Part shown: positions 53,666-63,965 of the stretch, in pieces
Layout: each line of letters begins with the position of its first letter
How positions within the stretch are numbered: the stretch's first letter is position 1
From: Corynebacterium faecale
GTDB taxonomy: Bacteria; Actinomycetota; Actinomycetes; Mycobacteriales; Mycobacteriaceae
NCBI RefSeq assembly: GCF_030408735.1
Contig: NZ_CP047204.1
Coordinates: 1,178,001 to 1,242,000, forward strand
DNA length: 64,000 nucleotides
Direction: 5' to 3'
Notes under the pieces: model-generated
Databases searched by the model: none
What the model saw: the letters and a program-made list of their open reading frames with translations, nothing else
Told to the model about the DNA's origin: nothing
Position numbers and translations under genes: made by a program

Positions 53666-54766
53666 CTAGCCACCGATCGCTGACATGGGGCGATCCGGCT
53701 GGAGGAAGCCCTCATCGTCGATGCCGTGGCCGGGTTTCTTCTCCCACATCGCACCTGCCCAGGCTGCAGCGAGTTCATCATCGGAGGCTCCTGCGCGCAT
53801 GAGATCACGCAGGGGCGTTTCGGTGCGCGCGAACAGGCAGTTGCGGATGGTGCCGTCACTGGTCAGGCGGGAACGGTCGCAGTCACCGCAGAAAGGGTGG
53901 GTTACCGATGCGATGATGCCGAGTGTGCCGGTGATCTGGGGATCCTCACGGTCGGTGGCGTTCCACAGGGCAGCGGGGGCCGCCCCCCGTGGTTCGCGTG
54001 CGGGCGTGAGGTCAAACCTCTCCTCCAGCCGCTCCAGTATCTGGGCCGCGGTGACCATGTCTGTCCGTTTCCACTGGTCACGCGGGCCGAGCGGCATCTG
54101 CTCAATGAAGCGCAGCTGTGCGCCGCGCTCCAGGCAGAAAGCGGCCAGTGGCACGATGTCCACCTCATTGACCCCGGGCATCACCACGGCATTGATCTTG
54201 ACCGGATCAAGCCCTGCAGCCACGGCGGCTTCAATGGAGGACAATACGCCGGCCAGGCGATCGCGCCTGGTCAGGGCGACGTAGCGCTCCGCGTCGATGG
54301 TGTCCAGTGAGATGTTCACCCGGTGCAGGCCGGCTTTCTTCAGGGCATCGATCCGGCGGTCCAGGCCGAGCCCGTTGGTGGTCAGTGCGGTGCGGACGGA
54401 TTCACCCTCATCCGTGCGCAGACGGGAGGTGGCCTCAATGATGGACTCCAGGTTCTTCCGCAGCAGGGGTTCCCCGCCGGTGAATCGAATCTGCCGGATA
54501 CCCAGTTTCTCCACGGCGATGCGGATGAGGCGGTTGATCTCTTCGTCGTCAAGCGACTGCTCGGTGGGCAGCCACTCCAACCCTTCCGCCGGCATGCAGT
54601 AGGTGCAACGCAGGTTGCACCGGTCGGTGAGCGAGACGCGCAGGTCGCGCGCCACCCGCCCGTAGCGGTCGACCAGCTCACGCGTGCCATCAGGTTTGAC
54701 GCTTTGCGACGCTGTCTCTTTCGGCTGTTGATACGGCCCGGGCTGGAGGTAAAGGCGAGTAGTCAT
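53666..54766 (-). CDS. moaA: GTP 3',8-cyclase MoaA (radical SAM)
   Basis: The 366-residue protein has the radical-SAM cluster motif CNLRCTYCMPAEGLEWLP, the SAM-binding TGGEPLLR, the second C-terminal cluster CGDCDRSRLTSDGTIRNCLF and the required terminal Gly-Gly (AIGG). It makes the first intermediate of molybdenum cofactor synthesis from GTP. MoaC and the other early enzymes are not in the window. First gene of the moaA-moeA-mobA operon. Confidence 0.96.
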   Translation of the reverse strand: MTTRLYLQPGPYQQPKETASQSVKPDGTRELVDRYGRVARDLRVSLTDRCNLRCTYCMPAEGLEWLPTEQSLDDEEINRLIRIAVEKLGIRQIRFTGGEPLLRKNLESIIEATSRLRTDEGESVRTALTTNGLGLDRRIDALKKAGLHRVNISLDTIDAERYVALTRRDRLAGVLSSIEAAVAAGLDPVKINAVVMPGVNEVDIVPLAAFCLERGAQLRFIEQMPLGPRDQWKRTDMVTAAQILERLEERFDLTPAREPRGAAPAALWNATDREDPQITGTLGIIASVTHPFCGDCDRSRLTSDGTIRNCLFARTETPLRDLMRAGASDDELAAAWAGAMWEKKPGHGIDDEGFLQPDRPMSAIGG

Positions 54767-54841
54767 GTGATCTCCATCCTAGGAACAGTGCAGATTAAAG
54801 CCAACTATAACCGGAAATAATCAGCGATTTAGGTATGGAAA

Positions 54842-56557
54842 CTATTTCTCCCCAGGTCCCTTCAATTTGATGACCTCGAATTCACCATCGGCCAAGTGCA
54901 TGCGCAGGTCCTTCTTGTCGAATTTACCCACCGATGTCTTGTCGATCTCCTTAACAAACGTCCAGTACTCCGGCAGCATCCAGTTGGGTAGACGGTCGCG
55001 CAGCTGATCACGGAGCAGTTCCGCGGTCTCACGCGTGGGTTCCACATTGGGGTACAGCAACGTGACAGCGAGGGGGCGTTCCACCCACTTGTCATCGGGG
55101 AATCCGATCACCGCACATTCCACCACCTCCGGGGTGGCCATGATGAGGTTCTCCAGCTGGGCGGAGTAGATCCACTCGCCACCGGAACGGATCACATCGC
55201 GGGCACGGTCCTGGATGCTGAGGAATCCATCGCTGGTGACCGCACCCACATCGCCGGTGCGTAGCCAGCCATCAGCAGTGAAGGATTCGTCGGGCCCATT
55301 CGCATCCATCCCGTGGAAGGACTCGGCGAGACCACCCTCCTCCGCGGCGGGGGACTGGAAGTAGGAACCGGTGACCCACGGACCCCGGACCTGGATCTCA
55401 CCCTCATTGCGGTCGGTGGAAGCCATCACCTGCCCCTCATTGACCACACGGTATTCCAGGGAGGCGGGGAATCTGCCCTGGGAGACGCGGTAGCTCCAGC
55501 GGGCCGCACCGGATACGCCCGATGGTGGTCGGGACACAGTGCCCACCGTGGAGGTCTCCGTCATGCCCCAGACGTGCACCACATCCACGCCATACCGTTC
55601 CTCCCACAGCGTGATCACCACCGGCGGCACGGCGGAACCGCCGACATAGAGTTCCCGCAGGGACATTCTCTCCGGAGGATTCTTCAGATAGTGCACCATG
55701 AGCTGGATCCACAAGGTCGGCACGCCGTGGGCTGCCCGCGGCAGGGTGGTGGAAATGATCTTTGCCAGCGTCGGGGCAGAAAGGTCGGCGCCGGGCATCA
55801 CCAGGGGAGTCCCAGACATGAACGCCGCGATGGGAACACCCCAGCTGAGCACGTGATAGATGGGAACACAGCACAGGAAAGTCTCACCGTGGGTGACAGA
55901 GAGGGAATCCGTGGTCCGCAGGCTCAATGACTGCAGGTACAGCGAACGGTGGGAGTAGACCACACCCTTCGGTGGGCCGGTGGTGCCGGTGGAATAGCAG
56001 ATGGCCGCGGCGGTGCGTTCATCCTCCACAGGCCAGTCATAGTGGGTGGAACGACCGTCCAGCAGCGCCTCATAGGAATAGGTCTGGACACCCTCCGGCA
56101 GGTGGGAGGAAGGCTCGCGGATATCGGAATCGCCGATGAAGATCACCGCGCGGACGCCGGGGCACTCGGGAAGGATTTCACCCAGCTGGGTGGCCAGGCG
56201 GGGATCAGCCACGATGATCTCATCCTCAGCGTGGTTGATGATGAACGCGATCTGGTCATTCATCAGCTGCTTGTTGAGTGGGTTGAACACCGCACCCATG
56301 CAGGCCACCGCGAACATCGTTTCCAGGTGCTCCCCGCAGTTGTACAACAGGGACCCCACCCGCTGGTCACCGGTGATGCCGAGGGAATCATGGAGCGCAT
56401 GCGCGAGGGCCGCCGCCCGGGCGCCGATGTCAGCGAAGGTGATCTGCTCCTGCTCATCACCGTCATATGTGGTGATGACAGTGTCACCGTGGACGGTGGA
56501 GCCATACTTGAGAATACGGGAGAGGGAGAGGGGAACATCCTGCATCGTGCTGAGCAT
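54842..56557 (-). CDS. Acyl-CoA synthetase (AMP-forming), FadD type
   Basis: The roughly 571-residue protein has the adenylate-forming motifs YSTGTTGPPKGVVYSHRS, GMTETSTVGTV, GWLRTGDVG, DRARDVIRSGGEWI and the C-terminal catalytic Lys region TSVGKFDKKDLR. It activates medium- or long-chain fatty acids with CoA. The actinobacterial family starts MLSTMQDVPLS, so the ATG at 56557 was chosen although the frame is open to 56704. Single gene. Confidence 0.9.
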   Translation of the reverse strand: MLSTMQDVPLSLSRILKYGSTVHGDTVITTYDGDEQEQITFADIGARAAALAHALHDSLGITGDQRVGSLLYNCGEHLETMFAVACMGAVFNPLNKQLMNDQIAFIINHAEDEIIVADPRLATQLGEILPECPGVRAVIFIGDSDIREPSSHLPEGVQTYSYEALLDGRSTHYDWPVEDERTAAAICYSTGTTGPPKGVVYSHRSLYLQSLSLRTTDSLSVTHGETFLCCVPIYHVLSWGVPIAAFMSGTPLVMPGADLSAPTLAKIISTTLPRAAHGVPTLWIQLMVHYLKNPPERMSLRELYVGGSAVPPVVITLWEERYGVDVVHVWGMTETSTVGTVSRPPSGVSGAARWSYRVSQGRFPASLEYRVVNEGQVMASTDRNEGEIQVRGPWVTGSYFQSPAAEEGGLAESFHGMDANGPDESFTADGWLRTGDVGAVTSDGFLSIQDRARDVIRSGGEWIYSAQLENLIMATPEVVECAVIGFPDDKWVERPLAVTLLYPNVEPTRETAELLRDQLRDRLPNWMLPEYWTFVKEIDKTSVGKFDKKDLRMHLADGEFEVIKLKGPGEK

Positions 56558-57136
56558 GCAGACCACTTTAGCGATGGCACCGGACACCGGGTGAGCCAGT
56601 GTGATGCAATCACCCGAAAGTGACGGGGGACACCCCGTGGTGTTGATGGTATCCGGGGTGGTTCCCGAGAGAAACTGCTCTTGTGGATATGCCGATTGAG
56701 ACACTGCCGGTGTAATGCGCTAATATGTCACAACAAGACCGGGCTACTTAAACTCGGTGCACATCAGATTCCCTCATCAAGCTCCCCGGCGGCAACGGTC
56801 CGTTTAACCGGGGGAGTGTGGGGACAGTTCATGGGGCACCTCGGGGTGTGGGCCAATTTGAGCCACATCCGGTCTGGTTCAGGGCACAGCATCGCATCCG
56901 CGCCGCGGAGAACATGTTGCCCTCCCTCAGTGAATTGCCACGCAGTTTCCGTTATTCGTGTGTTTTCAACCGTGAGTTCGCAGAATTCCCGATGAAGGCA
57001 GATGCGGCGCGGGACAGCTCCTTCCCGGCAGTGCACTCAAAATTACACAGAAGCAGCTTTCAGCCTTCATACATCTCATATACACACATGTGAAACAGAC
57101 AATGCCACTCGGCTGGAATGCCACGAAAGGATATCT
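56558..57136. other. 579-bp divergent region with a long C/U-rich rho leader
   Basis: The fadD promoter on the minus strand is probably near the AT-rich 56705-56740. Toward rho, 57020-57110 is poor in secondary structure and rich in C and T (CTCCTTCC, TTTCAGCCTTCATACATCTC), which resembles a Rho loading (rut) region. Autogenous control of rho by premature termination is known in other bacteria and would fit. No frame with a ribosome binding site was seen. Confidence 0.4.
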
Positions 57137-59296
57137 GTGACCAACACAGACAACACCGCAGCGAACCAGGGCGAACTGACCGCCCTTCGACTGCCGGAAC
57201 TGCGCAAGATCGCCGGAGAACTGGGCCTCAAGGGGACCTCCGGGTTGCGCAAGGGTGAACTGATCAACGCCATCAGCTCCGCCCGTTCGGGTGGAAACAC
57301 CAGCACCGCCGCCCCGGCCGCCAACGCGCCAGAGGAACAGCAGGCTGCAGGCACCCGCGCCCGCAGGGCCGTCAAGTCCACCCCTGCACCCGCAGCAGAG
57401 ACTGCTCCGGAAGAGGCGCCCGCTCGTCGTGGCCGTCGCCGCGTCACCGCCTCCCCGACCACTCCCTCCAGTGAGGGTGTCCAGCAGGCCCCACAGACTG
57501 AGTCCGCTCCAGCCCCGATGCAGGAACAGTCCCACGAGGACAATGACGGCTCTGAGTCCTCATCCCAGGACGGCCAGGATAACCAGGACAACCGCTTTGA
57601 ATCCCGCTCCGCTGCACGCCGCGCGCGACGCAACCGCCAGCGCCAGACACAGCGTGACACCCCGGACTCCGAGGACAGTCAGGACACCCAGGACCAGCAG
57701 GACACCGCTCCGGCACAGCAGACTCAGCAGTCTCAGCCTTCTCAGCCTTCTCAGAATGAGCAGGAGGACAACACCGAGCAGTCCCAGGGTGATGACAACC
57801 AGCAGGATTCCCACGATAACCGTCGTGGCAACCAGCGTCGTGACCGCCGCGGAAATCGCAATGATCAGCGGGACAACAACCGTGACAACCAGCGCGATAA
57901 CCAGCAGGATCAGTCCGACAATCAGCAGGATTCCCAGGACAACGACGGCTCCCACAATGATCGCCGCGGAAATCGCAATGACGACCACGGTGATGACCGC
58001 CGTGGCCGCCGTGGCCGCCGTAACCGTCGTGGCCGGGATAACCGCCAGGACAACCGTGATAACCGCGGTGACCAGCAGAATGATCAGAATGACAACCAGC
58101 AGGACGATCAGCTGCAGAACGTCGCCGGCATCCTGGACATCGTGGACACCAATGTGGCGTTCGTCCGCACCACCGGTTACCACCCGGCACCATCTGATGT
58201 CTTTGTGAACAACCAGCTGATCCGTCGCATGGGTCTGCGTTCCGGTGACGCCATCGTGGGCCAGGTCCGCATGAATCAGGGTGGACAGCAGGGCGGCAAC
58301 CAGGGTGGACATGGTGGACGCAACCGTCAGAAGTACAACAACCTGTCGCGCGTGGACAGCATCAACGGCCTGCCTGTTGAGGAAACCCGCAACCGTCCGG
58401 AGTTCAACAAGCTCACCCCGCTGTACCCGAACCAGCGTCTGCGTCTGGAAACCGAGCAGCGTGTCCTGACCACCCGTGTCATTGACCTGATCATGCCGAT
58501 CGGCAAGGGCCAGCGTGCGCTCATCGTGTCCCCGCCCAAGGCCGGTAAGACCACGATCCTGCAGAACATCGCCAACGCGATCGCCACCAACAACCCGGAG
58601 TGCTACCTCATGGTTGTGCTGGTGGATGAGCGTCCTGAGGAAGTCACCGATATGCAGCGTTCGGTCAAGGGTGAGGTCATCGCCTCCACCTTCGACCGCC
58701 CGCCGGGAGAGCACACCGCCATTGCGGAGCTGGCCATTGAGCGCGCCAAGCGTCTGGTGGAGCAGGGCCAGGACGTTGTTGTCCTGCTCGATTCAATCAC
58801 CCGTCTGGGTCGTGCCTACAACAACAGTTCCCCTGCGTCCGGACGTATCCTGTCCGGTGGTGTTGACTCCAACGCGCTGTACCCGCCGAAGCGTTTCCTG
58901 GGTGCGGCCCGCAACATTGAAAATGGTGGTTCCCTCACCATCATCGCCACCGCGATGGTGGAGACCGGTTCCGCCGGTGACACCGTGATCTTCGAGGAGT
59001 TCAAGGGCACCGGTAACGCCGAGCTCAAGCTGGATCGTAAGATCTCCGAGCGTCGTGTGTTCCCTGCAGTGGATGTCAACCCATCCGGTACCCGTAAGGA
59101 TGAGCTGTTGCTCAACCCGGATGAGGCTCGCATCATGCACAAGCTTCGTCGTATCCTGTCTGCACTGGATAACCAGCAGGCCATTGATCTGCTGATCAAG
59201 CAGCTGAAGAAGACCAAGTCCAACGCGGAATTCCTCATGCAGGTCGCTTCAAGTGCACCGATGGCCGCCACCGAAAATGATGAGGAGTACTCATAA
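57137..59296 (+). CDS. rho: Transcription termination factor Rho with large disordered insert
   Basis: The 719-residue protein has the N-terminal Rho_N helix bundle ([20 protein letters not shown], about 14-46), then a 270-residue low-complexity segment rich in Asp, Asn, Gln, Arg and Ser. From about 325 the cold-shock RNA-binding domain ([15 protein letters not shown]) and the hexameric ATPase with P-loop [15 protein letters not shown] (about 467), [14 protein letters not shown] and [15 protein letters not shown] follow. GTG start with GAAAGGAT upstream. The stop overlaps the prfA start by one base (TAATG). Confidence 0.96.
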   Translation: MTNTDNTAANQGELTALRLPELRKIAGELGLKGTSGLRKGELINAISSARSGGNTSTAAPAANAPEEQQAAGTRARRAVKSTPAPAAETAPEEAPARRGRRRVTASPTTPSSEGVQQAPQTESAPAPMQEQSHEDNDGSESSSQDGQDNQDNRFESRSAARRARRNRQRQTQRDTPDSEDSQDTQDQQDTAPAQQTQQSQPSQPSQNEQEDNTEQSQGDDNQQDSHDNRRGNQRRDRRGNRNDQRDNNRDNQRDNQQDQSDNQQDSQDNDGSHNDRRGNRNDDHGDDRRGRRGRRNRRGRDNRQDNRDNRGDQQNDQNDNQQDDQLQNVAGILDIVDTNVAFVRTTGYHPAPSDVFVNNQLIRRMGLRSGDAIVGQVRMNQGGQQGGNQGGHGGRNRQKYNNLSRVDSINGLPVEETRNRPEFNKLTPLYPNQRLRLETEQRVLTTRVIDLIMPIGKGQRALIVSPPKAGKTTILQNIANAIATNNPECYLMVVLVDERPEEVTDMQRSVKGEVIASTFDRPPGEHTAIAELAIERAKRLVEQGQDVVVLLDSITRLGRAYNNSSPASGRILSGGVDSNALYPPKRFLGAARNIENGGSLTIIATAMVETGSAGDTVIFEEFKGTGNAELKLDRKISERRVFPAVDVNPSGTRKDELLLNPDEARIMHKLRRILSALDNQQAIDLLIKQLKKTKSNAEFLMQVASSAPMAATENDEEYS
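57600..58110 (+). repeat. Low-complexity coding segment of rho (D/N/Q/R-rich)
   Basis: The segment encodes about 170 residues built of short DNQxD, RGNRND and QQDSQDN units, in-frame and without a strict period. Several RGNRNDD-type units occur twice (57830-57870 and 57965-58005). It is intrinsically disordered by composition. Confidence 0.8.
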
Positions 59297-60372
59297 TGGC
59301 AGGACAGGTATCAGCGGTTGACGATATCCTCGCCGAGTATCACGGCCTTGAGGAGCAGATGGCAGATCCTGCGCTCCACAATGATGCCGCGGCGGCACGA
59401 CGGGTGGGGAAGCGCTACTCCGAGCTGCAGCCCATCATCAACGTGCACCGCGAACTGGTCCAGGTCAGGGATGATCTGGAGGCGGCGAAGGAGATGGCGC
59501 ACGAGGACCACGAGTTCGCCGCCGAGGCAGAGCGCCTCGAGGTGGAATCGGTGGAGCTGGAGGAGAAGCTCGCTGATCTCCTGGCACCGCGTGATGAGCA
59601 TGATGGTGATGACATTGTCATGGAGATCAAGGCCGGTGCCGGTGGAGATGAAGCGGCCCTGTTCGCAGGTGACCTGCTCCGCATGTACCAGAAGTACGCC
59701 GACAAGCACGGTTTTATCATCGAGGTTCTCGACTCTGCTGAGTCCGACCTGGGCGGGGTCAAGGACATTACCTTGTCCATCCGTTCCCGCAAGCCGTCCC
59801 GCGATGGTGCCTGGAGCCAGTTCAAGTTCGAGGGCGGTGTGCACCGCGTTCAGCGTGTGCCGGTGACCGAGTCCCAGGGACGCATCCAGACCTCTGCCGC
59901 CGGCGTGCTGGTCTACCCGGAGCCGGATGAGGTGCAGGATGTGGAGATCGACGAGAAGGAGATCCGCGTCGATGTCTATCGTTCCTCCGGTAAGGGTGGT
60001 CAGGGTGTTAACACCACCGACTCCGCCGTGCGCATCACCCACCTGCCCACGGGCATCGTGGTGACGTGTCAGAAGGAACGTTCCCAGATCCAGAACCGTG
60101 CGCGCGCCATGCAGGTGCTCGCCGCCCGTCTGCAGGCGTTGCAGGCGGAGGAGGCGGAGGCTGAGGCCGCACAGGGTCGTGCGTCCCAGATCCGCACCAT
60201 GGACCGCTCCGAGCGCATCCGTACCTATAACTGGCCGGAGAACCGCATCAGCGATCACCGCATCGGTTTCAAGGCCAACAACCTGGATTCCGTCCTTGAC
60301 GGTGAACTGGATGATCTGTTCACCGCCCTGCGTGCAGCTGAACGCGCTGAACGCCTCGAGGCCGATAACTAG
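59296..60372 (+). CDS. prfA: Peptide chain release factor 1
   Basis: The 358-residue protein has the universal GGQ motif in [20 protein letters not shown] (about 232) with its methylatable Gln, the RF1 signature [16 protein letters not shown] and [14 protein letters not shown]. It terminates translation at UAA and UAG. Its ATG overlaps the rho stop. The methyltransferase that modifies the Gln is encoded by the next gene, 2 bases downstream. Confidence 0.96.
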   Translation: MAGQVSAVDDILAEYHGLEEQMADPALHNDAAAARRVGKRYSELQPIINVHRELVQVRDDLEAAKEMAHEDHEFAAEAERLEVESVELEEKLADLLAPRDEHDGDDIVMEIKAGAGGDEAALFAGDLLRMYQKYADKHGFIIEVLDSAESDLGGVKDITLSIRSRKPSRDGAWSQFKFEGGVHRVQRVPVTESQGRIQTSAAGVLVYPEPDEVQDVEIDEKEIRVDVYRSSGKGGQGVNTTDSAVRITHLPTGIVVTCQKERSQIQNRARAMQVLAARLQALQAEEAEAEAAQGRASQIRTMDRSERIRTYNWPENRISDHRIGFKANNLDSVLDGELDDLFTALRAAERAERLEADN

Positions 60373-60374
60373 GC

Positions 60375-61211
60375 ATGCGAACCCTCGGGGAAGCACTGCG
60401 CGACGCCACCGACATCCTGCAACAGGCTGCGGTGGCGTCGCCACTTAATGATGCCCGCCTGATCGCCGCACATCTCCTTGGTTGCGGTCCGCTCAATGTG
60501 GCCCTGCACATGCGTGATGAGGTGCCGGCAGGTTTTGATGAGGCGGTCAGCCGCCGCGCGCAGCGTGAACCGCTCCAGCACATCCTGGGCAGTGCGCCGA
60601 TGGGCGCACTCGACCTGCATGTCGGCCCCGGGGTTTTCGTTCCCCGGCCCGAGACCGAGGTGCTCGCCGATTGGGCGGTGCGGCGCGGTCGGGGCGTCGA
60701 TAAGCCTGTTGTTGTTGACCTGTGCACCGGTAGCGGCGCGCTCGCCGCTTATCTGGCCCATGAGCTTGTCGACGCCCGGGTCACCGCGGTCGAGCTTGAT
60801 CCGGGGGCCGCGGCGTGGGCGGCGCGTAACTTCTCCGAATTCACGCCAGGTGTGGAGCTGGTCATTGGTGATGCCACCGATGCCACTGTGTTGCCTGACC
60901 TGCATGGTCGGGTGGACATTGTGGTGTCCAATCCGCCCTATGTCCCGGAGACCGGGGATCTGGAACCTGAGGTGTACCGTGATCCCCACATGGCTGTTTT
61001 CAGCGGTGCCGGCGGGATGGATGTGATCGATGAGATGGTCCATCTGATCTTCAACCTGCTCAAACCCGGGGGAGTGATGGGTGTCGAGCACGATGACACC
61101 ACCTCAGAACTCGTCCTGGACGTATTCACCCGCCACGGAGGGTTCACCGACGTGGCAGTACTCAACGATCTCACCGGTCGGGCGCGCTTTGTCACGGCGA
61201 GTAAGCTGTGA
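60375..61211 (+). CDS. prmC: Release factor glutamine methyltransferase
   Basis: The 278-residue protein has a small N-terminal helical domain and a Rossmann methyltransferase with [15 protein letters not shown] (SAM), and the diagnostic NPPYVPE, which binds the substrate Gln. It methylates the GGQ Gln of RF1/RF2. Directly downstream of prfA in the same transcript. Confidence 0.94.
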   Translation: MRTLGEALRDATDILQQAAVASPLNDARLIAAHLLGCGPLNVALHMRDEVPAGFDEAVSRRAQREPLQHILGSAPMGALDLHVGPGVFVPRPETEVLADWAVRRGRGVDKPVVVDLCTGSGALAAYLAHELVDARVTAVELDPGAAAWAARNFSEFTPGVELVIGDATDATVLPDLHGRVDIVVSNPPYVPETGDLEPEVYRDPHMAVFSGAGGMDVIDEMVHLIFNLLKPGGVMGVEHDDTTSELVLDVFTRHGGFTDVAVLNDLTGRARFVTASKL

Positions 61212-61266
61212 CTCTGGGTTTTTAATTACTTTCCATCATCCGTATTTTTCTTCTAGGAGCACCACA

Positions 61267-61917
61267 GTGAGCAGAATCTATGACTGCGCCGACCAGGAAT
61301 CCCGCGCAGCCGGCCTGAAGGCAGCTGTTGACGCGGTCAAGGCCGGTCAGCTCGTTGTCCTACCCACGGATACCCTCTACGGACTGGGCTGCGACGCTTT
61401 CAATAATGAGGCCGTGGCCAACCTGCTGGCCACCAAACACCGGGGTCCCGACATGCCGGTACCCGTGCTGGTGGGCAGCTGGGACACCATCCAGGGTCTG
61501 GTCCAACACTATTCCGAGCAGGCCAAGACCCTCGTGCAGGCCTTCTGGCCGGGTGGGCTGTCCATCATCGTCCCGCAGGCGCCCAGCCTGCCGTGGAACC
61601 TCGGTGACACCCGCGGCACCGTGATGCTGCGCATGCCGCTGCACCCGGTGGCCATCGAACTGCTGCGGGAGACCGGCCCCATGGCGGTATCCTCCGCCAA
61701 TATCTCCGGACATCAACCACCGAGCACGGTGACTGAGGCACGCCAGCAGCTCAACCAGAACGTTTCCGTCTATCTCGATGGCGGGGAATGCGCGATCGGC
61801 AAGCCATCATCGATCATCGACATCTCCGGTGAGCGCCCCAAGCTCCTGCGGGAGGGCGCTATCAGTGCAGAACGCATCGGCGAGGTGCTGGGGGTGACGG
61901 CGGAGAGCCTGCGCTAA
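61267..61917 (+). CDS. Sua5/YciO/YrdC/YwlC threonylcarbamoyl-AMP synthase
   Basis: The 216-residue protein has the YrdC core: VVLPTDTLYGLGCDAFN, HRGPDMPVPVLVG, TVMLRMPLHPVAIELL, SSANISGHQPPSTV and a C-terminal PSSIIDISGERPKLLREGAI. It makes threonylcarbamoyl-AMP for the t6A modification of tRNAs. GTG start at 61267 with AGGAGC. Its stop directly abuts the ATG of wecA. Confidence 0.9.
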   Translation: MSRIYDCADQESRAAGLKAAVDAVKAGQLVVLPTDTLYGLGCDAFNNEAVANLLATKHRGPDMPVPVLVGSWDTIQGLVQHYSEQAKTLVQAFWPGGLSIIVPQAPSLPWNLGDTRGTVMLRMPLHPVAIELLRETGPMAVSSANISGHQPPSTVTEARQQLNQNVSVYLDGGECAIGKPSSIIDISGERPKLLREGAISAERIGEVLGVTAESLR

Positions 61918-63069
61918 ATGGGAGCCGGTTTTGCGGGAATCCCGCTGCGCGAACTGGGGCTGGTGATCCTCGTTGCCGCCGCAATCACGTATCTCACCAC
62001 AGGCATCATCCGCACCCTCATGGTGCGCAGTGGTCGCCTCAATGAGATCCGTGACCGCGATGTGCACACCATGCCCAAGCCCCGCCTGGGCGGAGTGGCC
62101 ATGTTCAGTGGCTTCCTCGGTGCCGTTTTCCTCGCTGACCAGCTTCCAGCCTTGACAAGAGGCTTCATGCCCATCACCCCGGAGATGCACGCTGTCATCT
62201 GGGCGGGATTTGTCATCGTGGTGGTGGGGGCGCTGGATGATCTCTTTGATCTGGATGCGATCACCAAACTGGTCGGCCAGATCGTGGGTGCTGTGACCAT
62301 GAGTCTGTTGGGCCTGACCTGGACGATTCTGTATTTCCCCTTCGGTGGGGGAACCACTCTGCTTCTGGATCAGGTCCAGTCCACCATCCTGACCACGCTG
62401 TTCACCGTGGCGCTGATCAACGCACTCAACTTCGTGGACGGGTTGGACGGATTGTCCGCCGGGGTGGGTATGATCGCCGGCGCTGCCATCCTGGTGTTCT
62501 CCCTGACCATCCTGTTCGACCAGAACGGAGCGGTCTCCGCTTACCCGCCGGCCATTATCGCTGCCGCACTCGTGGGTATCTGTGCAGGTTTTCTCCCGCA
62601 CAACTTTGAACCGTCCAGAATCTTCATGGGGGACAGCGGTTCGATGCTGATCGGGCTGCTGCTGGCTGCGGCCTCCACCTCCGCCTCGGGCAAGATCAAC
62701 ATGGGCCTCTACGGCACCGTGGACCTGATCGCGCTCATGTCACCGATCATCGTGGTGCTGGCTGCGGTGGCGGTGCCACTGTTGGATCTGGTGATGGCTG
62801 TGGTCCGCCGCCTGGGCAAGGGCACTTCCCCCTTCTCCCCGGACAAGATGCACCTGCATCACCGCCTCCTGGCGATCGGGCACACCCACAGGCGTGTTGT
62901 CCTGGTTCTCTACATGTGGGTAACGGTTGTCGCCTTCGGCGCGGTGAGTTTCTCCATTGTTCCGCCCCTGTATGCGCTGGGCGCCACCGTGTTCGGCTTG
63001 ATTGTGGCCACGGTGCTCACCACCGTGCCCCTGGCGCGTGGCAAGAACGTGCCCAGGCACCGAAAATAG
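61918..63069 (+). CDS. wecA: Undecaprenyl/decaprenyl-phosphate GlcNAc-1-phosphate transferase (WecA/Rfe)
   Basis: The 383-residue polyprenyl-phosphate sugar-1-phosphate transferase has about 10 membrane helices. It shows the metal-binding loops MPKPRLGGVAMFSG, GALDDLFDLDA, NALNFVDGLDGLSAG, FMGDSGSMLIG and the HLHHRL motif. It transfers GlcNAc-1-P to decaprenyl phosphate and starts synthesis of the arabinogalactan linker unit in mycolata. It follows the Sua5 gene with no gap. Confidence 0.93.
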   Translation: MGAGFAGIPLRELGLVILVAAAITYLTTGIIRTLMVRSGRLNEIRDRDVHTMPKPRLGGVAMFSGFLGAVFLADQLPALTRGFMPITPEMHAVIWAGFVIVVVGALDDLFDLDAITKLVGQIVGAVTMSLLGLTWTILYFPFGGGTTLLLDQVQSTILTTLFTVALINALNFVDGLDGLSAGVGMIAGAAILVFSLTILFDQNGAVSAYPPAIIAAALVGICAGFLPHNFEPSRIFMGDSGSMLIGLLLAAASTSASGKINMGLYGTVDLIALMSPIIVVLAAVAVPLLDLVMAVVRRLGKGTSPFSPDKMHLHHRLLAIGHTHRRVVLVLYMWVTVVAFGAVSFSIVPPLYALGATVFGLIVATVLTTVPLARGKNVPRHRK

Positions 63070-63168
63070 CTTGTCTATCCAGCTCTGATACTTGATTACC
63101 GCTCAGGTGGACAGGTGGGCCAGTTGGTATTCTTGTTTCCCCCGGCCAACCCGGTAGGATTTCCCGAC

Positions 63169-63624
63169 GTGACCAACGAACAGCCCCAGACCTCAGAAAC
63201 CCCAATCGCACCGGAGAAGTCCGAGTTCGACGACCACCGTCGCCCACTCCAACGAGCTGTGAAATTCGGAACCATCGCACTGATCGTGATCACGGTGATC
63301 TCACTGGCCGTCTGGGGAGGCCTGCGTGATCTCCCCGGAATCTGGGGTGTTCTCATCGGCGCGGCCCTGGGTGGGGGATTCGTTCTGCTCACCGCACTCA
63401 GTGTGCTGATCACCTCCAATACTGATGCCGCGACCACCGGCGCCATTGTTCTGGGCAGCTGGCTGTTGAAGATCGTGGTGTTGGTCATTGTCCTCGCGGT
63501 TATCCGCGACATGGAGTTCTATGACACAGTGGCGCTTTTCGTCACGGTGATTCTGGCGCTCCTCGTGGTCCTGGCTGTTGAAGTGTGGGGAGTCATCACC
63601 TCCAGGGTCACCTACATCGGTTAA
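63169..63624 (+). CDS. Small membrane protein, AtpI-like, upstream of the ATP synthase region
   Basis: The 151-residue protein has a polar N-terminus and four hydrophobic helices (IALIVITVISLAVWGG, IWGVLIGAALGGGFVLLTALSV, GSWLLKIVVLVIVLAVI and VALFVTVILALLVVLAV). The layout and the place before the atp region in corynebacteria suggest an AtpI-like assembly factor for the c-ring, but sequence motifs are weak. GTG start at 63169 with TAGGAT upstream. Confidence 0.65.
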   Translation: MTNEQPQTSETPIAPEKSEFDDHRRPLQRAVKFGTIALIVITVISLAVWGGLRDLPGIWGVLIGAALGGGFVLLTALSVLITSNTDAATTGAIVLGSWLLKIVVLVIVLAVIRDMEFYDTVALFVTVILALLVVLAVEVWGVITSRVTYIG

Positions 63625-63636
63625 TCCTCCAGCAAG

Positions 63637-63673
63637 CGCCAGGCTCCCCGGTTTCCATCCGGGGAGCCTGGCG
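63637..63673 (+). terminator. Rho-independent terminator after the AtpI-like gene
   Basis: CGCCAGGCTCCCCGG (63637-63651) pairs perfectly over 15 bp with 63659-63673 around TTTCCAT and is followed by TTCTTTTT. Confidence 0.92.
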
Positions 63674-63965
63674 TTCTTTTTGTGCAAGGGGGTGGCGATA
63701 ATGGTGAACCGTACGTTCTGGATGTCCGCTTTTGCTCGGTGTGGCCTTACGGCGGGGTTGAACTGCCACCCTTCTTTCGCTGCCCGCGGGGGAGTGGGCG
63801 GACTGAATCACCATGATGTGGTTTCCGTTTCCAACGCGACTTTCCATGGGGTGGGAACTGGTGATCCTTTAGTGGATTGACCAGCATAATCCTGGCAGCG
63901 AAATCATAAGATCCTGTTAGGTCATGGGTGGGTAGTTACCCCCGTTCGGCAAGGAAACACCCTCT
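63674..63965 (+). other. Leader and promoter region of the gene at the right edge
   Basis: There is no supported frame in this stretch. TTGACC (63877-63882) and TAAGAT (63907-63912) are promoter-like elements but are not spaced as a pair. An 11-bp inverted repeat, TCCTGTTAGGT (63912-63922) and ACCTAACAGGA (63973-63983), could fold the leader over the start of the next gene. Confidence 0.4.

Noticed and set aside
57560..58714. 384-residue minus-strand frame opposite rho
   Set aside because: It arises from the low-complexity repeats of rho and has no start signal.
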